Assembly (NCBI GenBank): GCA_021775555.1 | Contig: JAJFHP010000023.1 | Coordinates: forward strand, 149,217-213,216 | Source: Hyphomicrobiales bacterium | GTDB taxonomy: Bacteria > Pseudomonadota > Alphaproteobacteria > Rhizobiales > Methyloligellaceae | Length of the DNA stretch: 64,000 nucleotides | Direction: 5' to 3' | Part shown: positions 28,038 through 35,938 of the stretch, piece by piece | How positions within the stretch are numbered: the first letter of the stretch is position 1 | How the letters are laid out: each line of letters opens with the position of its first letter | Position numbers and translations under genes: made by a program | The notes under the pieces: model-generated | Told to the model about the DNA's origin: nothing | The model's input: the letters and a program-made list of their open reading frames with translations, nothing else | Databases searched by the model: none

Positions 28038-28621
28038 CATTTGAGACCACGGCTGCCTGGTTTTATAGCTGGAACGTCTTGTAATTCTTCAGGAATCTGA
28101 TCAGGGGTAAATATCGGAATCTCCAGTGCGGCCAGTGACACAAGAGGAACGCCGATATCCGCTTTTCCGTTTGAGCGATCAATGAGACAACACCCGGCAA
28201 TGACATTGGCACCATGATCGTGCGCCGCGGCAATGCACTCACGCGAGGACAGACCGGTTGTCACAACATCTTCGACCATCAGGCAACGTGCGTTTTGTGG
28301 GATTTCAAAGCCGCGTCGCAGGACAAATTCCCCTTCCAGGCGCTCGAAGAATATTGAAGGTTTTTCCAGTTGCCGGCCCATTTCATACCCGACAACAACA
28401 CCTCCCATGGCAGGAGAAAAGACGAGATCAATCTCATCATCAATCTTGTCCGTGATTTTTCGGGCCAGGGCGCTGCAGGCCTTTTCAGCCCTGCGTGCAT
28501 CCATGAGAAATCGTGCACATTGCAGATACGCGTTGCTGTGATTTCCGGAAGACAGCACGAAATGTCCTTCCAGCAAGGCGTCAGCATTACGCATTTCATT
28601 CAGTAATTCGTCTTCTGTCAT
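28037..28621 (-). CDS. pyrE: Orotate phosphoribosyltransferase
   Basis: PyrE adds ribose phosphate from PRPP to orotate, giving OMP in UMP synthesis. The 194-residue protein has FVLSSGNHSNAYLQCARFL near 21-39 and the PRPP-binding loop MVEDVVTTGLSSREC near 114-128. It lies 88 bases downstream of rsh on the same strand. The ATCase gene pyrB is 25 kb away. Confidence 0.95.
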   Translation of the reverse strand: MTEDELLNEMRNADALLEGHFVLSSGNHSNAYLQCARFLMDARRAEKACSALARKITDKIDDEIDLVFSPAMGGVVVGYEMGRQLEKPSIFFERLEGEFVLRRGFEIPQNARCLMVEDVVTTGLSSRECIAAAHDHGANVIAGCCLIDRSNGKADIGVPLVSLAALEIPIFTPDQIPEELQDVPAIKPGSRGLK

Positions 28622-28703
28622 TGCTTGTTGTCACATTTGGTCGACGTATCGAAGATGTTTGATGCTCCGCCTTCCCACCATTATGCCCCTCTTGTTATTT
28701 GCA

Positions 28704-28727
28704 ACACGATCATTGTTGTGATCGTGT
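28704..28727 (-). terminator. Hairpin overlapping the rsh stop codon
   Basis: ACACGATCA (28704-28712) and TGATCGTGT (28719-28727) form a perfect nine-base stem with a six-base loop. The rsh stop codon (28710-28712) lies in the distal arm. There is no T-run behind it, so it is more likely a 3'-end stabiliser or a rho-linked end than a simple intrinsic terminator. Confidence 0.5.
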
Positions 28728-30953
28728 GACAGCGCTTACCACGGATTTTGAATTAAGGCCGGAAATGATTTCATTGAGGTGGGTCAGATCCCAAACCTCC
28801 AGATCAATCAGCATATTTGTGTAGTCCGCAGCTTCGCGCTGCATCTTGATATTGTCGATATTTCCGCCATTCTCGCCAATGATCTGGGCAATTTGCGCCA
28901 GTGTTCCCGGTTCATTTGTAGCCGTTACGATGATTTGAACAGGGAAGCGGTCTGTGTTTTTCTCATCGATGTCCCACCTGACATCAATCCACCGCTCGGG
29001 GTGGTCGTCAAATTGCTTCAGGGCATCTGAATGAATGGGATAAATCGTGATCCCCTCGCCCGGTTCCATAATGCCGACAATCCGATCTCCCGGGACGGCG
29101 CCGCCCCGCTCGGCAAATCGTACTGGCAGATCCCCCTTGAGGCCTTTGATCGGAATACCGTTCGCACTTTGCCCATCATCACGCGAGGCAGAACCAGGCA
29201 GGCGGAATTTTAAACCGATGGCTTTGGTCAGGCCAAACCAGCCTTCATCATTGCGTTTTGCAACTCGACGCTTGGGCGGAGCAGGTCTGGGAATATCAGG
29301 AAACGCGGCCTGCAACACGTCCGCAGATGGTAACTCACCGCGCCCGACTGCGGTCAGCACATCGTCAACTGTTTTTTGCGACAGCCGGTGTAGTGTTCGC
29401 TCAAGGGTTGCCTTGCGATATGACTTGCCAACCCGTTTGAAAGCTCGTCCCAGAATTTCTCGTCCAAGCTTGCCATATTGCTCCCGAAGCGCTTCGCGCG
29501 TTGCCCGGCGTATGGCCGAGCGCGCCTTGCCGGTCACTACAATACGTTCCCAAGCTGCAGGAGGCGTCTGGGACTTGGAGATGAGAATGTCCACTTCATC
29601 ACCATTTTTCAGTTCTGTCATCAACGGCATGGTGCGTCCGTTGATCTTGCAGCCCACGCAGGAATTTCCGATGTCCGTATGGACCGCATAGGCGAAATCA
29701 ACCGGTGTGGCACCGCGCGCCAAGGCGATAAGAAGCCCCTTTGGCGTGAAACAAAACACCTGATCATGAAACAATTCGAGTTTTGTATGTTCCAGAAATT
29801 CTTCCGGATTATCGCCTTCGAGCAGCATTTCAACCAAGCGCCTGAGCCAGCGATATGCATTGCTTTCCTGAGAAAGGCTCAGGTTTTTCTTTCGTGAGCT
29901 TATCTTTTCCTCGCCATTGGCGGAACTCTTGTAGAGCGCGTGTGCGGCGATGCCATATTCAGCGATATTGTGCATATGATTTGTTCGGATTTGCAGTTCC
30001 ACACGCTGGTGGCGCGGGCCCACGATTGTCGTATGGATGGATTGATAGTCGTTCTGTTTTGGCGTTGAGACATAATCCTTGAAGCGCCCGGGAACGACGC
30101 GCCAAGTGGTGTGGACCACGCCAAGCACACCATAACAATCCACCGGCTCCTTGACGATCACCCGGAAACCGAAAATATCCGACAACTGCTCAAGTGAAAT
30201 CTGCTTACGTTCCATCTTGCTCCAGATGGAGTAGGGTTTTTTCTCACGGCTCCGGACGTCCGCCTTGATCCCGTTTTCAGCGAATTTATCACGCAGGGCA
30301 ATTTCAATTTCATCAATCAGACCTTTGTTGTTTTCACGTAACTCACCCAGCCGTTTCTCCACGATGTCGTAGGCTTGCGGGTTTAGCGCCTTGAAAGCGT
30401 GGTCTTCCAGTTCTTCACGCAGCCACTGCATGCCCATGCGTCCAGCCAAGGGCGCATAAATATCCATTGTTTCCTCGGCAATACGCTTGCGCTGATCTGG
30501 CCGGACATGGGACAGCGTGCGCATATTGTGAAGACGGTCCGCCAGTTTGACCAGCAACACCCGGACATCGCTGGTTATGGCTATCAGAAGCTTACGGAAA
30601 TTCTCGGCCTGTTCAGCCTTGCGGGTCACCAAATCGAGCTTGGCTATTTTCGTCAAACCCTCAACGAGTGAACCGATTTCCTTGCCGAACAGCTTGTCGA
30701 TCTCATCGCGTGTTGCCGGCGTATCCTCAATGGTGTCATGCAGCAGGGCGCTGGCAATTGTTGCATCATCAAGCTTGAGATCAGCCAGGATCGCGGCGAC
30801 CTCCAACGGGTGAGAAATATAAGGATCTCCGGAGGCTCGCTTCTGATGCCCATGCATTTGCATGGCATAGACATATGCCCGGTTCAAAAGGGCTTCGTCC
30901 GCCTGCGGATCATAGGATTTGACCCGCTCTACAAGTTCATATTGGCGCATCAT
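28710..30953 (-). CDS. rsh: Bifunctional (p)ppGpp synthetase/hydrolase (RelA/SpoT homologue)
   Basis: Rsh makes and degrades the stringent-response alarmone. Most alphaproteobacteria have this single long enzyme. The HD hydrolase site is intact (SHPLEVAAILADL, ALLHDTIEDT, DRLHNMRTL). The synthetase region contains EKKPYSIWSKMERK and DIFGFRVIVKEPVDCYGVLG. A TGS domain (VFCFTPKGLLIALARGATPVD) and a C-terminal ACT domain (PGTLAQIAQIIGENGGNI) follow. I place the start at the ATG at 30953, with AGGA eight bases upstream; the frame is open seven codons further. It lies downstream of rpoZ. Confidence 0.95.
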   Translation of the reverse strand: MMRQYELVERVKSYDPQADEALLNRAYVYAMQMHGHQKRASGDPYISHPLEVAAILADLKLDDATIASALLHDTIEDTPATRDEIDKLFGKEIGSLVEGLTKIAKLDLVTRKAEQAENFRKLLIAITSDVRVLLVKLADRLHNMRTLSHVRPDQRKRIAEETMDIYAPLAGRMGMQWLREELEDHAFKALNPQAYDIVEKRLGELRENNKGLIDEIEIALRDKFAENGIKADVRSREKKPYSIWSKMERKQISLEQLSDIFGFRVIVKEPVDCYGVLGVVHTTWRVVPGRFKDYVSTPKQNDYQSIHTTIVGPRHQRVELQIRTNHMHNIAEYGIAAHALYKSSANGEEKISSRKKNLSLSQESNAYRWLRRLVEMLLEGDNPEEFLEHTKLELFHDQVFCFTPKGLLIALARGATPVDFAYAVHTDIGNSCVGCKINGRTMPLMTELKNGDEVDILISKSQTPPAAWERIVVTGKARSAIRRATREALREQYGKLGREILGRAFKRVGKSYRKATLERTLHRLSQKTVDDVLTAVGRGELPSADVLQAAFPDIPRPAPPKRRVAKRNDEGWFGLTKAIGLKFRLPGSASRDDGQSANGIPIKGLKGDLPVRFAERGGAVPGDRIVGIMEPGEGITIYPIHSDALKQFDDHPERWIDVRWDIDEKNTDRFPVQIIVTATNEPGTLAQIAQIIGENGGNIDNIKMQREAADYTNMLIDLEVWDLTHLNEIISGLNSKSVVSAVTRSQQ

Positions 30954-31100
30954 GAGATGTTCCTGGCCTCCCATTTCCGAGACAAGAACACGCCCTGACG
31001 GCGTCTTGCGATAGATACAGCTATGATAATATCAACGGGTGGACTCTGACGGGAAATCCAAGCCTGTGAAGCCTTCAGCCCATCAGGAATTGCGCTTGTC

Positions 31101-31511
31101 CTATCTGGAGCGCTGACCTGCATTAGATGCTTCACTGGACGCCAAACTTTCCAGCCCCTTGAGCAGTTCCTCTTCCGTCATCCGGTCGATGGACGTATCG
31201 GCACTCTGATCATCGCGTGCCAGCACCGGTGTCATGGTTTCGGGCGTTACCAGCGGCGCCTCTTCCGGTTCCGGCTCGTCCACCTCAACATATTTTTGCA
31301 TGGAATGAATGACAGCCTCATTCACATCTTCAGATGAAATGGTAACTTCAGCAATTTCGCGAAGGGCAACCACTGGATTCTTGTCATTGTCGCGCTCGAT
31401 GGTGATTGGCGATCCAGCCGAAATCGCGCGGGCGCGATGGCTGGCCAGCAAAACCAGTTCGAAACGATTGGAAACTTTGTCGATGCAATCTTCGACAGTG
31501 ACGCGTGCCAT
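31101..31511 (-). CDS. rpoZ: RNA polymerase omega subunit
   Basis: Omega assists assembly of beta-prime and forms part of a ppGpp-binding site in proteobacterial RNA polymerase. The 136-residue protein begins [20 protein letters not shown] and has the conserved LASHRARAI helix and the [15 protein letters not shown] segment. An acidic, Pro/Glu-rich tail follows, as in related species. It precedes rsh, the usual pairing with (p)ppGpp metabolism. Confidence 0.96.
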   Translation of the reverse strand: MARVTVEDCIDKVSNRFELVLLASHRARAISAGSPITIERDNDKNPVVALREIAEVTISSEDVNEAVIHSMQKYVEVDEPEPEEAPLVTPETMTPVLARDDQSADTSIDRMTEEELLKGLESLASSEASNAGQRSR

Positions 31512-31548
31512 GAGATCATTCCTCGAAAAACAGTAGGATTCGCAAGTC

Positions 31549-31577
31549 TATTTAGGCGCTCTTACAAAGCAAAGCAA
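31549..31577 (-). promoter_or_regulatory. Candidate sigma-70 promoter of rpoZ
   Basis: Read on the minus strand, TTGCTT (31577-31572) is followed after 17 bases by TAAATA (31554-31549), placing a start point about 30 bases ahead of the rpoZ ATG. A second possible -35, TTGACC, lies further upstream. The match is fair but short motifs of this kind are common. Confidence 0.4.
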
Positions 31578-31608
31578 GCCATGCTTGAGCCCTTGGTCAA
31601 CACGATTC

Positions 31609-32142
31609 TTATACTTCATTTATTACCCGACCCTTGCGCTCATGGCGCATTCGCGACCATAGCTCACCCGCTGTGCGGTGCAGGACTGGATGGCGCCACT
31701 CAGGAGCCGCATCCATAAGGGGCACAAGGACAAAAAGCCGCTCATGCAACAAGGGGTGCGGAAGTACCAGTGTGTTCCGGATCACAGTATCATTCAATCG
31801 GCCCTTCACCGGCCAGCCCAGTATCCTCCTCCGATAGTCCAGAATATCCAGATCCAGCGTTCTTGGACCCCATCTTCGTGCGGATCGCGGTCCAGCCCTA
31901 CGTTCAAGACCCTTGAGCCGACACAGCAGAGTATCTGGTCCGCAATGGGCTTCAATCGAGATCACTGAATTGACAAAGACACCAGGGCGTCCTGGCCCAA
32001 CACCTTCAGTTTCATAATAGCGGGATTGCCGTAAAACTCGTGTACCCGGCGTCTTCGCCAATTCCATTACGGCATGTTCTAGTGTGGCAAGGGGAGACCC
32101 CCATGCTCCTGAAAGGTTTGAACCTAACGCAATTAGAATCAC
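31609..32142 (-). CDS. folK: 2-amino-4-hydroxy-6-hydroxymethyldihydropteridine pyrophosphokinase
   Basis: HPPK transfers pyrophosphate from ATP to the pterin, one step before dihydropteroate synthase in folate synthesis. The 177-residue protein begins MILIALGSNL. It has VLRQSRYYETEGVGPGRPGVFVN (split: VLRQSRYYETEG, VGPGRPGVFVN), and the signature GPRTLDLDILDYRRRIL with the Mg-binding Asp pair. LPHPLLHERLFVLVPL lies near the end. It is divergent from the NYN gene. Confidence 0.95.
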   Translation of the reverse strand: MILIALGSNLSGAWGSPLATLEHAVMELAKTPGTRVLRQSRYYETEGVGPGRPGVFVNSVISIEAHCGPDTLLCRLKGLERRAGPRSARRWGPRTLDLDILDYRRRILGWPVKGRLNDTVIRNTLVLPHPLLHERLFVLVPLMDAAPEWRHPVLHRTAGELWSRMRHERKGRVINEV

Positions 32143-32274
32143 TGAATACTCCTGATACGGGTCTCGAATTGCCTTAATTGACGTGCATCTTTATATCTCA
32201 AGGCAATACCGGCCCCGGTAACAAATTGACCGGAACGCCAGCCATTTTGAACAAATGCAGTATTACTTACGAGG

Positions 32275-32889
32275 TTGATTGAAATGAATGTTTATCCGAA
32301 CGAGCGCATTGCGCTTTTCATTGATGGTGCCAATTTATATGCAGCTGCAAGAGCATTGGGTTTCGACATAGATTACAAAAAGTTACTCAAAGTATTTCAA
32401 AACAAGGGCCAGCTAATTCGGGCGCTTTATTACACAGCGGTCGCAGAAGATCAGGAATATTCCTCCATCCGTCCGCTGGTCGATTGGCTGGACTATAACG
32501 GCTACACCATGGTCACAAAGCCGACCAAGGAATTCACGGATTCGTCGGGCCGACGCAAGATCAAGGGAAACATGGATATCGAGCTGGCCGTTGACGCCAT
32601 GGAACTGGCGGAACATCTCGATCATCTGATTATATTTTCTGGCGATGGCGATTTTCGTTCCCTGGTTGAATCACTCCAGTATAAAGGGCGGCGCGTCACC
32701 GTTGTTTCCACACTGGCGACCCAACCGCCAATGATTGCGGATGAACTACGCCGCCAGGCGGATCAATTTATCGAATTGGCGGACATGGAAAATGAAATCG
32801 GGCGCAGTGGCGGCCCCCGCCCCAGCGACGAACTCGAGTTCGATGATGCGTTCGATCCCGAAACCGACGAGGAAGTAGCGGAAGTGTGA
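32275..32889 (+). CDS. NYN-domain (LabA/DUF88-like) putative RNase
   Basis: A 204-residue protein with a PIN-like NYN fold. Acidic residues at the usual metal positions are RIALFIDGANLYAAAR (Asp near 15), GNMDIELAVDAMEL near 98-111 and IIFSGDGDFRSLVE near 120-133. Relatives are thought to act on RNA, but the substrate is unknown. The C-terminal tail is very acidic (about 178-204). Its last codons overlap the UDG gene by four bases (GTGA), which predicts translational coupling and perhaps a shared nucleic-acid role. Confidence 0.85.
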   Translation: MIEMNVYPNERIALFIDGANLYAAARALGFDIDYKKLLKVFQNKGQLIRALYYTAVAEDQEYSSIRPLVDWLDYNGYTMVTKPTKEFTDSSGRRKIKGNMDIELAVDAMELAEHLDHLIIFSGDGDFRSLVESLQYKGRRVTVVSTLATQPPMIADELRRQADQFIELADMENEIGRSGGPRPSDELEFDDAFDPETDEEVAEV

Positions 32890-33545
32890 GCTTACGTTCC
32901 ACTGATACCGAACAGCTGGCCGAGCCACCCCGTGATTGCAGGTTATGCCCACGGTTGAGTGCGTTTCGTGACGCCAACGCACAAGACCATGCTGACTGGT
33001 TCAATGGACCGGTTCCTTCTTTCGGGCCCGGTGATGCACAGCTATTGATCGTCGGTCTTGCACCTGGACTCCAAGGCGCAAACAAAACCGGACGGCCATT
33101 CACCGGCGACTATGCCGGTGATCTTCTTTACGCCACCCTCGAAAAATTTGAATTTTCCTCGGGCAACTATGCGGGCCATGCCGGGGATGGCCTGAAACTA
33201 CATAATTGCATGATCACGAACGCCGTGCGCTGTGTGCCGCCGCAAAACAAACCAACGGGCGAAGAAGAACGCCTCTGTCGCCCGTACCTGGTAGAACGAA
33301 TAGACTCCATGCCTCGACTGTCAGCCATATTGGCGTTAGGACGCATTGCCCATGACAGCACACTTGTTGCACTCGGCCATCGCAAATCTGCCTACAAGTT
33401 TGCCCATTGCGCGACACACAGGCTCGACTCCAGCCTGACGCTGTTCGACAGCTACCATTGCTCCCGATACAACACAAACACCCGCCGTCTTACGACTGAG
33501 ATGTTTGAGGATGTTTTTGCGAACATAGCCGAGCATATCCGCTGA
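32886..33545 (+). CDS. Family 5 uracil-DNA glycosylase (UDGb type)
   Basis: This enzyme excises uracil and related deaminated bases from DNA. The four cluster-ligand cysteines are visible at 18, 21, 116 and 131 (CRLC, NAVRCVPP, EERLCRPYL), as expected for an Fe-S UDG. Motif 1 is GLAPGLQGANKTGRPFTGD at 57-75, with alanine where other families have an acid, which marks family 5. The C-terminal FDSYHCSRYNTNTRRLT is also a family-5 signature. It starts at a GTG inside the stop of the NYN gene. Confidence 0.9.
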   Translation: MSLRSTDTEQLAEPPRDCRLCPRLSAFRDANAQDHADWFNGPVPSFGPGDAQLLIVGLAPGLQGANKTGRPFTGDYAGDLLYATLEKFEFSSGNYAGHAGDGLKLHNCMITNAVRCVPPQNKPTGEEERLCRPYLVERIDSMPRLSAILALGRIAHDSTLVALGHRKSAYKFAHCATHRLDSSLTLFDSYHCSRYNTNTRRLTTEMFEDVFANIAEHIR

Positions 33546-33551
33546 ACCGGA

Positions 33552-34118
33552 CTAGACGGGATTATCCTTCAGCCACGCCAGAACAGACCCCGCATGTTTG
33601 TCAGGTGGAAAGACGGGATAAAATACATGCTCTATTTTTGCATCCCGGACCAGGAGCGTGATCCGTTTGAGCAGTGTCAGCCCATTCACATCGAATGTCG
33701 GCAAATTCAAAGTATGCGTCAGCTCCAACCGGTCATCGCTGAGAATTGCGAATGGTAGATGCATACGTTTCACAGCATCACGCTGGAAAGCAGTATCCTG
33801 CGTGCTCAACCCGAAGACATCGGCGCCTGCCGCCAATAACTCGCCGTGATGATCACGAAACGCACATGATTGAGGCGTGCATCCTCGCGCACCGGGAATG
33901 GCTTCCCATCCTTCATAGAAGGTCGGCTCATCCGGAACTCCCGTTCGAGGATAGGCATAAATTACGGTACGCTTTGTCAATTTCCCAAGTTCAACGGGCC
34001 CTCCTGAGGTCGAGGGAAGAGAGATATCCGGCATTGGCGTACCGACTAGGTGGGCTGCCCCACCATCATCTTCAGGCACTGGTAAATCATCAGGAAGTTG
34101 CAGAAGATTTTTACTCAT
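33552..34118 (-). CDS. Peroxiredoxin (AhpC/TSA-like thioredoxin fold)
   Basis: A thiol peroxidase-like protein of about 188 residues from the ATG at 34118; an upstream ATG at 34148 would add ten. The thioredoxin-fold start VGTPMPDISLPS and YAYPRTGVP are followed by IPGARGCTPQSCAFRDHH, which holds two Cys five residues apart, the first likely peroxidatic. The Thr two to three positions before the usual Cys is shifted, as in this 'PGARGCTPQSC' subgroup. It converges on the UDG gene with a six-base gap. Confidence 0.8.
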   Translation of the reverse strand: MSKNLLQLPDDLPVPEDDGGAAHLVGTPMPDISLPSTSGGPVELGKLTKRTVIYAYPRTGVPDEPTFYEGWEAIPGARGCTPQSCAFRDHHGELLAAGADVFGLSTQDTAFQRDAVKRMHLPFAILSDDRLELTHTLNLPTFDVNGLTLLKRITLLVRDAKIEHVFYPVFPPDKHAGSVLAWLKDNPV

Positions 34119-34225
34119 GTTCCAAACCTTGGGACTGAAGGTTGCCATGCAATGAAATTGTGCTTTTCATGCAATACCGGTACATGCGCAAGATCCATTC
34201 CCAAAAATAATTCCAGATAATTGGC

Positions 34226-34696
34226 CTAGCTCTTCTCGCGCATTAGTCGAGCTTTCTGCCGTTCCCAATCCCGCTTTTTTTCAACCTGCCGCTTGTCATG
34301 TATTTTACGACCCTTTGCCAATCCAATTTGTAGCTTCGCTATACCCCGATCATTAAAATAGAGCCTGAGCGGCACGATTGTCATGCCTTCCCGCTGGATG
34401 CCAACCATGAGTTTGTGGATTTCCTTGGCGTGAAGCAAAAGTTTGCGAGGCCGCCTTGGAGCATGATTAAATCGGCTCGCTTGCGCATATTCAGGAATAT
34501 GCGCGTTGAGCAGGAACAATTCGCCGGCCTCATCCGAGGCGTAGGATTCGGCGATATTGGCTTTGCCTGAGCGCAGGGATTTTACTTCGGTGCCTGACAA
34601 CATCAGACCCGCTTCAAAAGTTTCATCGATCTCGTAGTTGCGCCGGGCTTTCCTGTTCTCAGCGACCACCTTGCGGTTACCGCCATCTTTTACCAT
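34226..34696 (-). CDS. smpB: SsrA-binding protein SmpB
   Basis: SmpB brings tmRNA to stalled ribosomes for trans-translation. The 156-residue protein has [18 protein letters not shown] near 13-30, [21 protein letters not shown] (split: [21 protein letters not shown]) near 33-53, the [22 protein letters not shown] region, and the basic tail [20 protein letters not shown] that enters the mRNA path. It follows dapA by 13 bases on the same strand. Confidence 0.96.
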   Translation of the reverse strand: MVKDGGNRKVVAENRKARRNYEIDETFEAGLMLSGTEVKSLRSGKANIAESYASDEAGELFLLNAHIPEYAQASRFNHAPRRPRKLLLHAKEIHKLMVGIQREGMTIVPLRLYFNDRGIAKLQIGLAKGRKIHDKRQVEKKRDWERQKARLMREKS

Positions 34697-34709
34697 CGGA
34701 AATCCTGCT

Positions 34710-35591
34710 CTAGCCGTTCAGAATACCGGCAAATATAAGTGCATCATCAACTGCCTTACGACCAGATTCAGTTAGTGGCATGATAGGCAAACGTGATTGT
34801 GAACTGCAAAGTCCCAGACGTTCTGCAGCATATTTCACAGGCGCCGGACTCGGCTCCACGAACATCGCATCATGCAGGGGCATAAGCTTGTCCTGAAGTT
34901 CAAGAGCCCTGCTAAAGTCTCCTGCTGTACAGGCATTTTGAAATTCCGCGCAATGAGCCGGCGCCACATTGGATGTCACAGAAATAATTCCATCACCCCC
35001 ATGTGCTCTGAAACCCAGCACCGATCCATCCTCAGCAGACAATTGATTAAATTCTTCACCCATTGCAAGGCGCTGATGACTAACACGCGCCATGTCGGAA
35101 GTGGCATCCTTCACTCCGGAAATATTCGGTAATTTGAAGAGCATGGCCATGGTTTCCACCGACATGTCGACCACGCATCGTCCGGGAATATTATAGATAA
35201 TGATCGGGATGCCGACTTTGTCATTGATTGCTTTGTAATGCTGGTAAAGACCTTCCTGGGATGGCTTGTTGTAATATGGCGTCACCACCAGCAGACCATC
35301 AGCACCTGCCTTCTCAGCGTGTTGCGCAAAATCGATTGCTTCAGCGGTGCTATTGGACCCCGCGCCTGCAATCACGGGCACCCGGCCCGATGCAGCCTCA
35401 ATGCAAAGTTCGACAACACGCTTATGCTCATCGTGGGTAAGGGTTGGCGATTCACCCGTGGTCCCAACAGGCACCAGTCCTTGGGTTCCCTGGTCTATTT
35501 GCCAATCGACAAATTTCTGAAAGGCTTCCTCGTCTACTCCGCCATTTTTAAATGGTGTCAAGAGCGCAGTATTGGATCCCGTGAACTTCAT
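34710..35591 (-). CDS. dapA: 4-hydroxy-tetrahydrodipicolinate synthase
   Basis: DapA condenses pyruvate with aspartate semialdehyde in lysine/diaminopimelate synthesis. The 293-residue TIM barrel has Lys161 (Schiff base) in GVKDATSD and Tyr133 in IIYNIPGRC, with [14 protein letters not shown] at 43-56. All are at the positions of the E. coli enzyme. It is divergent from the lytic transglycosylase gene. Confidence 0.96.
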   Translation of the reverse strand: MKFTGSNTALLTPFKNGGVDEEAFQKFVDWQIDQGTQGLVPVGTTGESPTLTHDEHKRVVELCIEAASGRVPVIAGAGSNSTAEAIDFAQHAEKAGADGLLVVTPYYNKPSQEGLYQHYKAINDKVGIPIIIYNIPGRCVVDMSVETMAMLFKLPNISGVKDATSDMARVSHQRLAMGEEFNQLSAEDGSVLGFRAHGGDGIISVTSNVAPAHCAEFQNACTAGDFSRALELQDKLMPLHDAMFVEPSPAPVKYAAERLGLCSSQSRLPIMPLTESGRKAVDDALIFAGILNG

Positions 35592-35938
35592 TTCTTTCTA
35601 CTCCCGGTGGCCAATTGGACCACCAAAATAATCAAACGCGCTGAAACAAGCGCAATCTTGCGCGACAATAGTCCCTTGTCCTGACACGGGCAAGGTTGTG
35701 AGGCACAGTTGGTAAGCAGGGCCATTATTCCGCCGGATTTACGTTCAAACTGGAACATCTATTAGGCTATTTCTGGGGTAAAGCGGGTTGAGTTGTTTAA
35801 TTGCGGTTGTGAACGCGCTACGGTGTAGCGGGGCAACTTGTCGAATGCGCGTCGAGACACTATCTGAGCGGTACTCCCATCTCTTTACCGTCACAGCGCT
35901 GATCCCGGAGCGCAAACACAAGGCTACGTCATCGAACA
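35592..35938. other. Intergenic region dapA / slt
   Basis: This 347-base gap should hold the divergent promoters of dapA and the transglycosylase gene. At 35606-35624, 15 bases ahead of the dapA start, lies a near-perfect palindrome (GGTGG, CCAATTGG, one unpaired A, CCACC) that could fold in the dapA leader or bind a regulator. I see no RNA gene, no recognisable riboswitch and no convincing small ORF in the rest. In particular I cannot recognise a lysine-riboswitch-like fold here. Confidence 0.5.
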
